Shown here in pieces: positions 22,348 to 32,730 of a DNA stretch of 64,000 nt. Position 1 is the first letter of the stretch. Every line of letters begins with the position of its first letter. The position numbers and the translations under genes are program-made. The stretch spans positions 408,526 through 472,525 of the forward strand of contig MNCI01002227.1 of assembly GCA_015680685.1 (NCBI GenBank). Direction: 5' to 3'. Below the pieces are notes generated by a model. The model was given only the letters and a program-made list of their open reading frames with translations. It did no database searches and had not been told where the DNA came from. The stretch is from Gnetum montanum. Taxonomy: Eukaryota > Streptophyta > Gnetopsida > Gnetales > Gnetaceae.

Positions 22348-24900
22348 ATGTCTTCTTCTTCTAACAAAAGCACTTCACCACCTAGGGATCATATTAGAGA
22401 TAGTCGACGATACCAAACACATAACCAAAAAATGCCAGTTCCTCAATAGTATCGAGTGGTATATACTCATCACGATTAGTATATACCTGATTTTACTTTT
22501 ATCCTCCATCAGGATGAACAACTGTGCTAGAGAGACTTGCAAGGTAACATAGTGTTACCTCCAGATCGGGCAGTCCCTAACATGCTTCTTCGTGCTCTTG
22601 CATAGATAGGCATGACGGAATTATACGCTAAATACATTGTGGAATATTATGACATAAGGGATTACCATCCCATAGCAGCACAATGTCTAAGGGACTCACG
22701 GCAGGAGAGCCACCATACATTGTTGAAGGGCAAAGGGGTCCCGCACATCCTAAGTGAAATTGGAGATGGTGAACCACTTATAATAGGTTCTCCATCAAAT
22801 GATGTTTCTCCTCCTAATAATAGTGAGGAGGTGAGGTATCAGAACCTACGCTCCATGATACAAAACCCTAGTTCTATTCCCCGTGAATGCCAACTGTTCA
22901 CTGAGGGAACAAAAACAAATAACAAGGATGGGCATTCGAATCATCATCACGATCGAGGCCGTAGCCATCAAAGAGAAGGTAAGAAACATCGTCATGGAGA
23001 TGGTTCTCCTTCTTCTTCCCTTTCATCACACTATTCACCCTCTCCTTCCACATTAGGGTGTAGTCATAAAGAGCATAACGGTGAGGATAAGAGTAAGTGA
23101 AATGAGAGATCTCAACAAGAGAGTCGAGAGAGAGGATGAGCGCAGTTAAGAGAATCAAGGCATGAAAGGAGGGAAAGTAGGGAACAACGTAGACATCATA
23201 GATTTCATGAGAGAGATGATCATGATGAACCCCTACTTGCCACCCGAAGTATGCTAGACATCATGGAGGCTGTGAGAATATCAACAAGGCAACAAAAAGA
23301 TAGTCGGATCAAGCGCTTAGACATGAATAATATTTCATGGTTTGAAGGGGGATATAATGCTGATCCACAAAATCACTTACAGGCATTCCATGATGTCTGT
23401 GCCTTGCAAAATATAGAAAATGAGTGGTAGAAATTAAAGTTGTTTCCTTGGACACTCATAAAGGAAGTAGAGAGTTTGTACCAGTCCTTAGAACTGGAAA
23501 CCATTAGGAGATGGAGTACGATGTTAGAGTTGTTCAATGATAAATATCAAACTTACTCCAAAGTGTCCAACTTGCATAAGTATATCCAAGGATGGAAGCA
23601 AGGTACTCATGACCCCTTGGATGCTGCCATGGGCTTATATTATGCATTATTACATCGTTTCTCGGGCCATGGTTATGCACAACGGGATCAACTATGCCAC
23701 CTCGTAGATGGGCTAAGACAAGAAACTAGGAGAACCCTTGGGACTTATGCCCAAGGGAGACTATCTAAACTTGGATCCCATGAAATTCATCGATTGTTGG
23801 AGCAAGTAGCTAAAGAAGAAGGGGAGTTATAAAAAAGAGAAAGCGCAGAAGAATATAATCGTGATCCTTCCCTCCAAAAGAGGGGAGTGAGATTCTGCGA
23901 TGAAGAGGATGAGTCACCACTCGAAGAGTTGGTGAATAGAAAAACCTTACCACTTCAGAAGTTAACAACGGAAGTGTCAGCTAAGGTAGATGAAATATGG
24001 AGCTCCTTAGATAGTAAAATTAAAACTGTCCTAAAGATTGTAGAGGAATCTAAGGAGGAACGAAGTAGTGACAAGGATAAGAAAAAGCGGAGAGATTCAA
24101 GCCATGCACATGACAAGGGTAAGGGAAAAATGATTATCTCTGATGAGGTTGTGGATTCGGATATAGACAATGACGGTGGATTTGAGATCTTCCAATATGA
24201 CCATCCTAAAGGATGTTGTCCAATCATCTCACATCTACAAGAGTCTGGGGTGTATGCACTCAACCCAAGACTTAACAGATGGAAAGCACCCTGAAGGTTA
24301 CCTTATCCCCAAGGTAACCCAAGGCAGTTCCACCAACCATTAATGTATTATCCAAGTGGAACTCTGCCACAACCTATCGAGCAACATCAGCAGTGGCAAC
24401 ATCCATAGTCATGACGGATGCCACCACCTAGACAACAATACCCTTACCAGCAACTAGATCCTTATGGCTATTATGTGTAGTAGCCAGTTTCTCCAAGTGA
24501 CTCTATGGATTATGCAACTCCACAACATCACTACCAAGTTCAGGAGTATTTTAGGACTCCTTCTCCTATAGGAGATACTCCACACACGTACCATCCTCTG
24601 AACCCATACGCACCTCTCATGTCGGTAGCTCCACCACCAACTGCTCCAACAATGCCAAGGGTATTTCCCACTCAACCGCAACAGCCCAATTTCATGAAAG
24701 CTTCCAATCCTCAATTCTCAGTTGGTCCTGATAATCTTATGCCGAAAAGACCTTTCTTTAGAACCAACAATCCAACTAAGCCCTCACCCTCACAAGCGGT
24801 TGAACATCTAAACACCACCATACCAAATAAGATTTCGGGACCCTCTTCAAATCAAAAATTGCACCCAATGCACACGGTTATGTTAACACATACTGTTACC
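22348..24900 (+). pseudogene. E1 gag and linker
   Basis: Capsid and nucleocapsid portion of the polyprotein, read from the ATG at 22348. N-terminus MSSSSNKSTSPPRD, then YIPDFTFILHQDE and LQGNIVLPPDRAVPNMLLRAL. A Ser/His/Arg-rich stretch (about 22915-23230) precedes the gag core: GGYNADPQNHLQAFHDVCAL (about 23348-23407), LIKEVESLYQSLE, LFNDKYQTYSKV, HDPLDAAMGLYYAL and a Q-D-x-L-C-H-L-V-D-G-L region. The knuckle at about 24181-24230 has lost its first two cysteines (FEIFQYDHPKGCC; E3 has CEICQYDHPKGCC). A Pro/Gln/Tyr-rich linker follows. Stops occur at, for example, 22447, 22603, 23098, 23428 and 23830, with no register change. Confidence 0.85.
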
Positions 24901-25420
24901 GAATGGATTAAGGTAGGCCACCTTCCCAAGAAATTATCTGATCTTAGGAGCCCCCTAATTTATCTTTAGGTTGTTAGGAATGAACCTCATAAGGCTCTTC
25001 TTGACTCAAGCTCTAGAGTCAACTTAATCTCACAAGAATTGTATAAAACCTGGAACTTGCCTCCACTCAAGAAGAGCAATATTCTCTTAGAGCTGGCTGA
25101 CTAGTTCATCACTGTTCCTTTGGGACAGGTTGAGGACATTGTTACCACTATGGGTGGTTGGTCATACCCAGCTGATTTCCTGGTGATCCAAATAAACAAT
25201 GACAAAGGGGATTTTCCAATAATAATGGGAAGGGCATGGCTGAGTACAATAGATGCACGCCTAGGAATCCACAATCTTTCCCTAGAAATATCCAAGAAAA
25301 ATACTTTTGGGAAGATTGAGAGGAAGAGAGTTCCATGCATCGCATATAGTGACACAGGGTGTCATTGTGTGCAGAAATCATGGGTGATGCGAAGTTTAAC
25401 ATTGCCTGCATGAAATCGGT
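24901..25420 (+). pseudogene. E1 aspartic protease
   Basis: Retropepsin that would process the Gag-Pol polyprotein. HKALLDSSSRVNLISQELY spans about 24987-25043. The active triad D-S-G (Asp codon 25003-25005) reads D-S-S, a G-to-A change of the glycine codon. Then follow ITVPLGQVEDIVTT, WSYPADFLVIQIN and PIIMGRAWLSTIDARLGIH. In phase with gag and RT; two in-frame stops (24967 and near 25102). Confidence 0.85.
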
Positions 25421-26660
25421 GTGCACAAGATATTGACATACAAAAGTGCCTATATGCAGTAGCCACACAACAAGAAAACACCCAGTGGCTGGTGGCTGAT
25501 CAAGATAGGAACTTGATAACATGCATGGAACTAACTGAGGGGATAACTAGTGCTTACATTGAAAGCATAGACATATTAGAGCAAGTTCGTTGCCAACTTC
25601 CAGCCCTTAACTTCAAAAACATTAATTGGGAGAAGTTGGAGATTCCTAAGGAATTTAGGTAAGAGCCCCTAGACCTAAAACCATTGCCCCCTAGTTTGGA
25701 ATACATGACCCTTGAAAACGGAAAAACAGTAATTATCAACACAAAATTTGTCCCCAAGCAAAAAGAAAGCCTATTGAAAGTAATCAATAAATGGTCAAAA
25801 GCCTTTTCCTGGTCATATCCCGAGATAACCAGAATAGACCCTAGGATATGCCAACATAGAATTTACATGGACCCCTCCATGAAGCCTTGAAAACAACCAC
25901 AGAGGCGATTGAACCTGAAATTGAAACAAGTAGTAAAAGAAGAGATAGAACAGCTTCTCAAGGCTGGGTTCATATATCCCATTGCTGATAGTGAATGGGT
26001 TAGTCCTCTAGTAATTGTGCCTAAGAAGGGAGGCAAATGGAGGGTATGTATAGATTTTAGGCTACTGAACATGGCAACATTCAAAGATCATTTTCCATTG
26101 CCATTCGTCGACCAAGTCTTGGACACTATAGCGGGGCATTGCTATTATAGTTTTCTGGATGGGTATAGTGGATATAATCAAATGCAAATAGCACCAGAAG
26201 ATCAAGCCAAATCAACGTTCACCAGTCCCTAGGGAACGTTCGCATATAAGCAAATGCTATTTGGCTTGTGCAATGCCCTCGCCATGTTCCAACATTTAGT
26301 CCTAAGCATATTTCAACAACAAATAGGAAACAGAGTGGAAGTCTTTATGGATGACTTCTCCACTTATGGGACAAGCTTTGATCATGCCCTAGACCAGTTA
26401 GGGCAAGTGTTGAAATGATGCATTGAAACCAATCTAAAGCTCAACTAGTAGAAAAGCCATTTGATGGTTCAAGAGGGAGTAGTACTGGGGCATAAGATTT
26501 TGCAATCAGGAATAGAGGTAGACCCGGAAAAAGTTAAGGTTATCCAAGGAATCACTTGACAACCAGAAACGGTCAAAGATATTCGGTCATTCCTTGGACA
26601 CACTGGCTACTATAGGAGATTCATTGAGAACTTCTCCAAGATTGCCAAACCGTTGGTAGA
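25421..26660 (+). pseudogene. E1 reverse transcriptase
   Basis: RNA-dependent DNA polymerase. Visible blocks in order: EEIEQLLKAGFIYPIADSEW, VSPLVIVPKKGGKWRVCIDF, FLDGYSGYNQMQIAPEDQAK, TFAYKQMLFGLCNA and the catalytic VFMDDFSTYG (FMDD at 26344-26355). Both catalytic aspartates are kept. Then RSFLGHTGYYRRFIENFSKI marks the connection. The motif set fits the Athila lineage. Nonsense codons occur near 25888, 26230, 26416 and 26446; the phase is never lost. Confidence 0.92.
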
Positions 26661-27290
26661 ATTAACGAAGAAAGATGCACCCTTCGAATGGACCAGGAAA
26701 TGTGAACGAGCATTCCAAACTCTAAAACAAAGGCTTGTGGAAACCCCTATTCTACAAGCCCCCGATTGGTCCAGACCATTTCATATAATGACCGATGCAT
26801 CTAATTATTCCTTAGGAGCAGTACTAACACAGTTAGATGAGTAAAAACGGCCTTATTACATCCACTGTGTGATTAAGAGTATTACTGGTGCACAACTCAA
26901 CTACATAACTACCGAAAAGGAATTAATGGCTGTAGTGTTTGCATTGGATAAATTTAGGCACTATGTGTTGGGCTACAAAGTGTACATTCATACAGATCAT
27001 AGTGCAATTCGATTCCTTATGAACAAGCCAATGGTTAGCCCTCGTATTATACGTTGGTTGGTAATCCTTCAAGAGTTCGATTCAACAATAGTAGATCGAA
27101 AGGGCACTGAGAACGTAGTTGCCGATCATTTATATCAGTTGCGTTGGGATAACAAAGAGGATGAATATGCCATATCTGATCATTTTCTTGACAAAACCCT
27201 CTTTGCCAGTGTAGTGAGTAGCCAACCCACGGGAACAAATTGGTATAGTAGCATTCTTACTTATCTCCTTTCCCACCAAACACCATAGGG
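26661..27290 (+). pseudogene. E1 RNase H
   Basis: Degrades the RNA strand of the cDNA hybrid. HIMTDASNYSLGAVLTQ carries the first catalytic aspartate (GAT 26794-26796), TEKELMAVVFALDKFRHYV the glutamate, and KVYIHTDHSAIRFL the third acidic residue. It ends with ADHLYQL. One stop at 26842. All catalytic residues visible. Confidence 0.9.
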
Positions 27291-28590
27291 GTTGGACTTT
27301 AAGAAGGAGCAATGGTTTCTTTACAAAACCAAATACTTCATGGAAATCAAGGGAAAACTCTATAAAGTCTATCCTGATGGCTTGGTTTGATGGTGTGTGC
27401 CCGATGAGGATCAATTAAGAGTTATCCAGGATGCTCATGAGGGTCCCTGTGGGGGCCACTATGTAGGGAGATGAATTACCATTAAGATCCTGCTTGCAGG
27501 ATATTACTGGCCAACGCTATTTCAGGATTCCCATCAATTTGTCCAATCCTATGAGTGCTGTCAATGGGATGGTGGAATGACTACTAGAATGGAGGGTCCG
27601 CAATAATGGATTCAACCCTTGGAACCCTTTGACATTTGGGGAATAGATTTTATGGGGCCTATTACACCGATGTCCAATGGGAAAGCTTATATCATTGTTG
27701 CTGTTGACTATTTGACCAAATGGGCTGAAGTAGTTGCTGTAACAGATTGCACATTGTCTACAGCTACACAATTTGTACAATAAAAAATTGTAAATAGGTT
27801 TGGCATGCCACATGCACTTATCTCTGATAATGGAACACATTTTACAAGTGCAACCTTTCGCAAGTTAATGCAACGCTTAGGGGTTAAACATAAATTGACC
27901 ACACCTTATCACCCCCAAGCTAATGGCCAAGATGAGGTCACCAATCAAGAGATTACGAGAATATTAACAAGAACAATTAGCAAATTTAGGCGAGATTGGA
28001 GCACAAAACTGAACGATGCTCTTTGGGTGTACCGATCCACTTGAAAACTCCTTACAAGCTACTCTCCCTATGAGTTGGTGTACTGAAAACTCCCAAAACT
28101 TCTAATTCAAATTGAGCTCTGTACAATGTCCATGGCATGTGACCTCCACCTTAACCTTGATCTAGCTCAAAAACAAAGATTGACGTCTCTAAATGTGCTA
28201 GACAAGAATTGATTGGTTGCCCTGTCATCAAACGAGATACACAAGGCACATAACAAATAATGTCATGACTTAAAAATTTGAAGGGTTAAGTACCAACCAG
28301 GAGAAAAGGTCCTTTACTAGAACCCCGTGCATGTACCACAATGTATGAAATTTCAAACATTGTGGGAAAGATCCTACATTATCCATACAACCTTTCCCTC
28401 AAGAGCCATGACAATATACAAGCCTGAAACCCCTGATAAGAAATTATTGGTAAATGTGCAACAAACCAAACCTTTCCATGAACCAAGAATAGCTAGTGCA
28501 AATTACACCTCTGATAGAGGACAATCACACTCCTTATTTCGAATCTCTCCCTTTCCATTCAATCATGGGGGAGATGGCCACCTGTGCTAA
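27291..28590 (+). pseudogene. E1 integrase and polyprotein C-terminus
   Basis: Inserts the cDNA. The zinc domain AHEGPCGGHYVG...SYECCQ has a Tyr where the first cysteine of the C-x2-C pair belongs. The catalytic core is WGIDFMGP (Asp 27646-27648), SDNGTHF (Asp 27826-27828) and NGQDEV (Glu 27934-27936), giving an exact D-x35-E spacing. The C-terminal part includes YSPYELVY and KVKYQPGEK-like VKYQPGEKVLY, with no chromodomain seen. The polyprotein ends at TAA 28588-28590 after FNHGGDGHLC. At least eight in-frame stops are present. Confidence 0.9.
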
Positions 28591-28840
28591 TAAATCAAGG
28601 CCCTCAGATCTTTTTAAGTTTTTGTTTTACATGTTTTTGTTCTACACATTTTTGTTTTACAAATTTATTTAACTTTTCTTGTTTTTGTTTTACAACATTG
28701 TTATACTTTTTCAGTTCTTTTTGTGTGTGTGTGAGATATCCATCTTATCAAGTTTGTCATTCAATAAGTGTCCTTAATGATGGTATGAACTATTTTTCTA
28801 TTGATTGCTCATGTTTGGTTTTTACCTTTAAGTCATGATG

Positions 28841-28874
28841 TTGATACTAAGGTATGGTTCTTTTTATATGACAG
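28841..28874 (+). promoter_or_regulatory. Conserved 3' splice site after pol (E1)
   Basis: Branch-point-like TTGATACTAAGG is followed by a pyrimidine-rich tract and ATATGACAG. E3 (36281-36315, minus) has TTGATACTAAGGCATGG then ATATAACAG, and E4 has a related site ending ATAATAG at 46648. Sequence after the AG (TGAGTCCAC..TCATCC) is also shared. Confidence 0.55.
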
Positions 28875-30049
28875 ACAATGAGTCCACTTCATCCATCTAT
28901 CCACAAATTTCTATGGTCTCTCTCGGCTTGGAAATGTACAGTCCCTTTCTAAATAAGAGCTATCAACGAATTGGTGACTGGGCATTTCTCAAACTAAGGA
29001 AGGACTCAAGGATTGAAAAGGGTGTAACTTCAAGGGAACTTGATGCATTTGTGTTGGCCATTCTCTTGGGTACTTGGATGTTTTCTTCTTGAGTTTTCTT
29101 ACCGTTTTGGCGTTACTTAATCATCGGGAAGCTAAGCTCATAAAAATAACAAAGTTTTTGCATGGTGTGGTTCTCACGTATAAACACATAATAAAAAAAA
29201 ATAGTGAGAATTCAAAGCACACCCCTTAGATGAAATAATCATTTGGGCTACAAGCACTGGTTATGGAACTCAAAATAAAAATGTTCCCTCTAACTAAGCG
29301 CCTTCTTGCTTCCCATTCTCTCCTCCTTTGTTTCATTAGAATGGTGGTGGCTCTTTGGGAAGGCATTCTTGTTACTTCAAGGGGATGGATTGGCTGAATG
29401 CATTAATGTGAAGTCACTGGATGTGGTTTGTTTGAGGCCGGATTTGGAATGGGATCTGATAAGTCACATTAACCATGAAATACATAAGGGTTTGTACACC
29501 ACCTTGTTCTTGGGATTCCATTTCATTCTCTTCTCTCCATCCTTCTTTCCATTGTTCACCTCATTGCTGGCTGTATCATTAGTGTATATTTTGGTTGATG
29601 CATTGTTTTCTTTTTGGTAAATTCTTGCGGTTAAGACTTTAACTCTTGTTCCAAATGACATTCCTAGAGCCTACAGACTCTTTGAATGTGGGTTTGTCAG
29701 GGCATTAAGGGCATGAGCCTACTTTGGGGAGGACCCACTAACATTCCTATTTGGTTCATCAGTTAAATTCTTTCAATTAACATTTTTGCAATCCACTTTG
29801 CTTTGTTCATTTCCATCTTGACATCCATTTCATCAACGTTATGGTTGTCTCTTTTTCTCCATCTTTCTTATTCTTTATTCTTTCTCCATTCTATCGCTAT
29901 CGAAGGTTTGCTCTTAGTCATGGGCATCCAAACCCAATTTTTTTTGATTTTCTCCTAACCCCTACACCTTTGGTAGTCACCACTATGATATCTTCAGATC
30001 TGTATAAGCCATACCACAACTCAGCCAATGGACCTGTCACCAAAGCAAG

Positions 30050-30110
30050 GTATCAACTACATTATGATTCATTTACCCTTGCTAATATAAAGACTGTGTT
30101 ATGTGTGCAG
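30050..30110 (+). other. Candidate 61-bp GT-AG intron
   Basis: AAGCAAG|GTATCAACT to TTATGTGTGCAG|ATGGAAAT. The corresponding E3 segment (35401-35460, minus) has the same donor GTATCAACT and acceptor GTGTGTGCAG at a length of 60 bp. Intron status is inferred. Confidence 0.45.
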
Positions 30111-30479
30111 ATGGAAATCATGCAACAATGGATTGAATCTAGAAGAAACACTTGGAATGGAGTGGTGCTGAAGTAGCTATGCAAGGAACAAGATTGATGG
30201 CGTGCTTACGGATGGACAACGAAAGGCGCAATCTTGGCGTTGGTAGCAGCAAAAACTTCTTTCTCTCTCTCTCTTTCTTAGCTGCCAAATGAGGCCTGAT
30301 GTCAAATGTATAAGGTGTTCACTCTTGTTGTCATGAACATGAGTTGTGTCTTTTCTTGTCTTGTAATGATGATCTGTTCACATGTCATCCCATTAGTTCC
30401 ATTTTGAGTCAATAATCCCATACCGTCCCAATATTTTGTAAGGAACTTGAGGACAAGTTTTTATTCAGTCATGGGGGTA

Positions 30480-31256
30480 TGATGGGATGCGATATCACAT
30501 GGGCCACTATATCGTGGTCCATCACCAAATCTATAAATAAGAGGCGGCTCTCCCTTGTTTCTCATTCTAGGCCTAGACTATAGTGAAAATCTGGTAGTTT
30601 TACCTCTCCAGAGATAGAATAATTTCCATGTGCCCGCAGAAGGAGCTCTAAAGTGAACGGATCTTTATTCGAGCAAATATTGTACTTGAACACAAGTTTG
30701 TGTATGGAAATAAAGGTGAACTTCTTGGATAAACCTTGCAGTGCATGGACTAAGCTAAAGAGGACTTTATGTATTGTTATTTATTATTTATCATTTAAAT
30801 GATTTATTAGTTCATTAAATCTCTCTCAACCCTTCTCTCCTAGTTAAGTGCATTCAGTACGATCGCTTCGAGCACGTGCGTTACGCTTGGTGATCCCAGT
30901 AATGAATAGCATTTGGTAACCAAGGTTGCATTGGTTCAGGGTGTGAACAATAAGTGGGAACGGGTACTAATGCTAGGTTAATTAAGGCTTAGTTAGTTAA
31001 ATTTATTTAATTAGTCTCTTCACCGTTCACCTCATTAGCATAGGAGATAAAACAGAAAAGATATAAAAATCATATACCTCAGACTTACTTAACCATAAAA
31101 CCGTGACAAACACAAGTAAGTCTGGGAAGACAACGAATGATTAACCTTAAGTTTTCCATGAGGCATGTAGGAACCTAGTCTGCGGAGTTTGATCGGATAG
31201 CACGTGTAACGCTCGTATTTGTATGGTTGAGTGTAGGGGTACCTCGCCACTCATCA
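30480..31256 (+). repeat. E1 3' LTR
   Basis: 777 bp, preceded by the PPT ATGGGGGTA. TATA box CTATAAATA at 30531-30539; stem-loop at 30663-30715. U3 has lost 62 bp of the palindrome array present in the 5' LTR. Confidence 0.94.
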
Positions 31257-31261
31257 ATGTC

Positions 31262-31800
31262 CAACAAGAAGACCTTAATTGATTATAGAGTCTTGAACTT
31301 GAAGGGTTTTAGACGTCATCTTCAATTGATAATCACAAAAGGAGAAAAGGTTTTATGGGTTAAAAATTTTATGAGGACTACATACATTAACTAAAGAGAG
31401 TTGGTAGAGATCGAATAAAATGTAGAAAAAGCAAAGAAACTACAAAACATAGAAAAAGCTACTAAACATGAACTACAAATGAGGCAGAAATGAAAAACAT
31501 TAGAAGTAGCACGAAGTGCTTTCAAGGAATTTGACCCCTCATTAGTGTTATGGTTGTAATATTATTTAATGTTACCGATGTGTTATGGAATAATGTTACT
31601 AGTTTGTTACATAAATATTAAATTAGAAAATTATTTTCTACAATGTTAGGGATACCATCCAACATGCAACAAATAATAAAATATAGCTTCAAGGTAAGTT
31701 CAAGGTTGTGATATTGTGCAGTTCCTTCTTGACATCGAAAAGGTTAATGATGATGAAATTTGGAATTTTGACTTTTGTGAAAGTGAATTGTTTTCTATAT
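31262..31800. other. Flank with stray foldback subrepeats
   Basis: AT-rich sequence. One and a half units of the foldback subrepeat (TTAGTGTTATGG, GTGTTATGGAATAATG) lie at about 31538-31605. No gene seen. Confidence 0.4.
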
Positions 31801-31811
31801 CTACTTTTTCA

Positions 31812-32730
31812 GAAGTGTTATGGACAAAAAATTATTTAGTGTTACTAATAGCCTCTCACTAAAGTGTTATGGATGAAATATTATATTTAGCATTAGTGAT
31901 AGCCTCTTCCTAAAGTGTTATGAATAAAATATTATATTTAGTGTTATCAATGGCCTCTCCCTAAAGCATTAAAAAAAATTTATATTTAGCATTAGCAATC
32001 TATGATTGGTAGTTGGCCTCTTGGCCAAAATAAGTTTTCTTGATTATCATGATTTTTTTCATTAGATTAGTTATTTTTAAGAAGTTTTTGTATTTTCTTA
32101 GTTTGTTAATAATTTAATTAGTTCTTCTTGTACTTTTTTATTATATCATTATTACTTTTTAGTATTATCATTTATTTATTTTTGTTGTGTATAAATTTTG
32201 TTATCATTTGTTGCTTGTTCAAGTCGTATATTACTTTTATTTATAGTTTAATTATTTTGATTTTGTTATTTTGTTTTTTTAAAATATTTCTTATAGGTAT
32301 TTTTTATTATGTTTATTATATTCATAATTTTAACTTAGTTTATTTGTTTGCCTACATTTACAATAGGTTATTGATTATTGTTTTATTTTTTTCATTTTTT
32401 ATTGTTTGAGAACTGACATTATCTAAGAACAAAAATAGAATGTTGCCATAGCTACCTATACATTAGCATCTTCTTTATCCTTTTCTTTTGTTTTTTTTAT
32501 TCATCCCTTTTTTATTATTGTTTGTTTCTTTTTGGCTGAGAGGCCAACTACTATATTAGTAATGCTAAATAATGCTAAATAATATTCCATTCATAATGGT
32601 AGAGGAAGAGCTTATTGGTAACCCTAAATAAGATTTCATCCATAACATTCTAAGGAGAGTCTATTTGTAATGGTAAATAAAATAAGAGCCTATCTATAAT
32701 GGTAAATAATATTTTATTCATAACACTAGC
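31812..32730. mobile_element. Foldback-like element with tandem-subrepeat arms
   Basis: Left arm (31812-32040): about four direct units of roughly 51 bp, AAGTGTTATGGATGAAATAT then a TTAGCATTAGTGATAGCCTC-type half. Right arm (32528-32730): the same units in inverted order. The arm inner ends are TAGTTGGCCTCTTGGCCAAA and TTTGGCTGAGAGGCCAACTA, nearly perfect complements. The roughly 490-bp loop is AT-rich and the 93-codon frame in it (32128-32409) is a hydrophobic low-complexity translation. Subrepeat-built inverted arms are typical of foldback DNA elements. No transposase and no clear target duplication are seen. Confidence 0.7.

Larger units (their letters stand above)
28591..30470 (+). other. 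E1 conserved post-pol spacer
   Basis: About 1.9 kb with no convincing long ORF, yet blocks of it recur in E3 and E4. Blocks include the 3' splice site at 28841-28874, CAAAGCACACCCCTTAGAT at about 29216, and the purine block ACTTTGGGGAGGACCCACTA at 29721-29740. A 111-codon frame (29841-30176) starts with a hydrophobic stretch but contains a 61-bp GT-AG intron-like segment. This is where E2 and E4 carry ORF3. Confidence 0.6.
21365..31256 (+). mobile_element. E1: Athila-like Ty3/gypsy LTR retrotransposon, full structure
   Basis: 9.9 kb from TGATGGGATG to CTCATCA. Flanking bases ATTTC and ATGTC give a 4/5 target duplication. Order: LTR, PBS, gag, protease, RT, RNase H, integrase, non-coding spacer with 3' splice site, PPT (ATGGGGGTA at 30471-30479), LTR. 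RT motifs FLDGYSGYNQ and VFMDDFS place it near the Athila lineage. It is the only copy here with the complete pol set, hence the model for mobilising E2, E3 and E4. It lacks ORF3. In about 205 bp of matched LTR I counted about 16 differences, nearly all transitions. Confidence 0.93.

Noticed and set aside
29841-30176. Env-like membrane protein in E1
   Set aside because: Only the first 17 residues are hydrophobic, the stretch is a pyrimidine-rich tract also present in E3 in another frame, and an intron-like segment interrupts it.
32128-32409. 93-codon hydrophobic ORF in the foldback loop
   Set aside because: Translation of T-rich low-complexity DNA gives Phe/Ile/Leu runs by chance; no homologous frame elsewhere.
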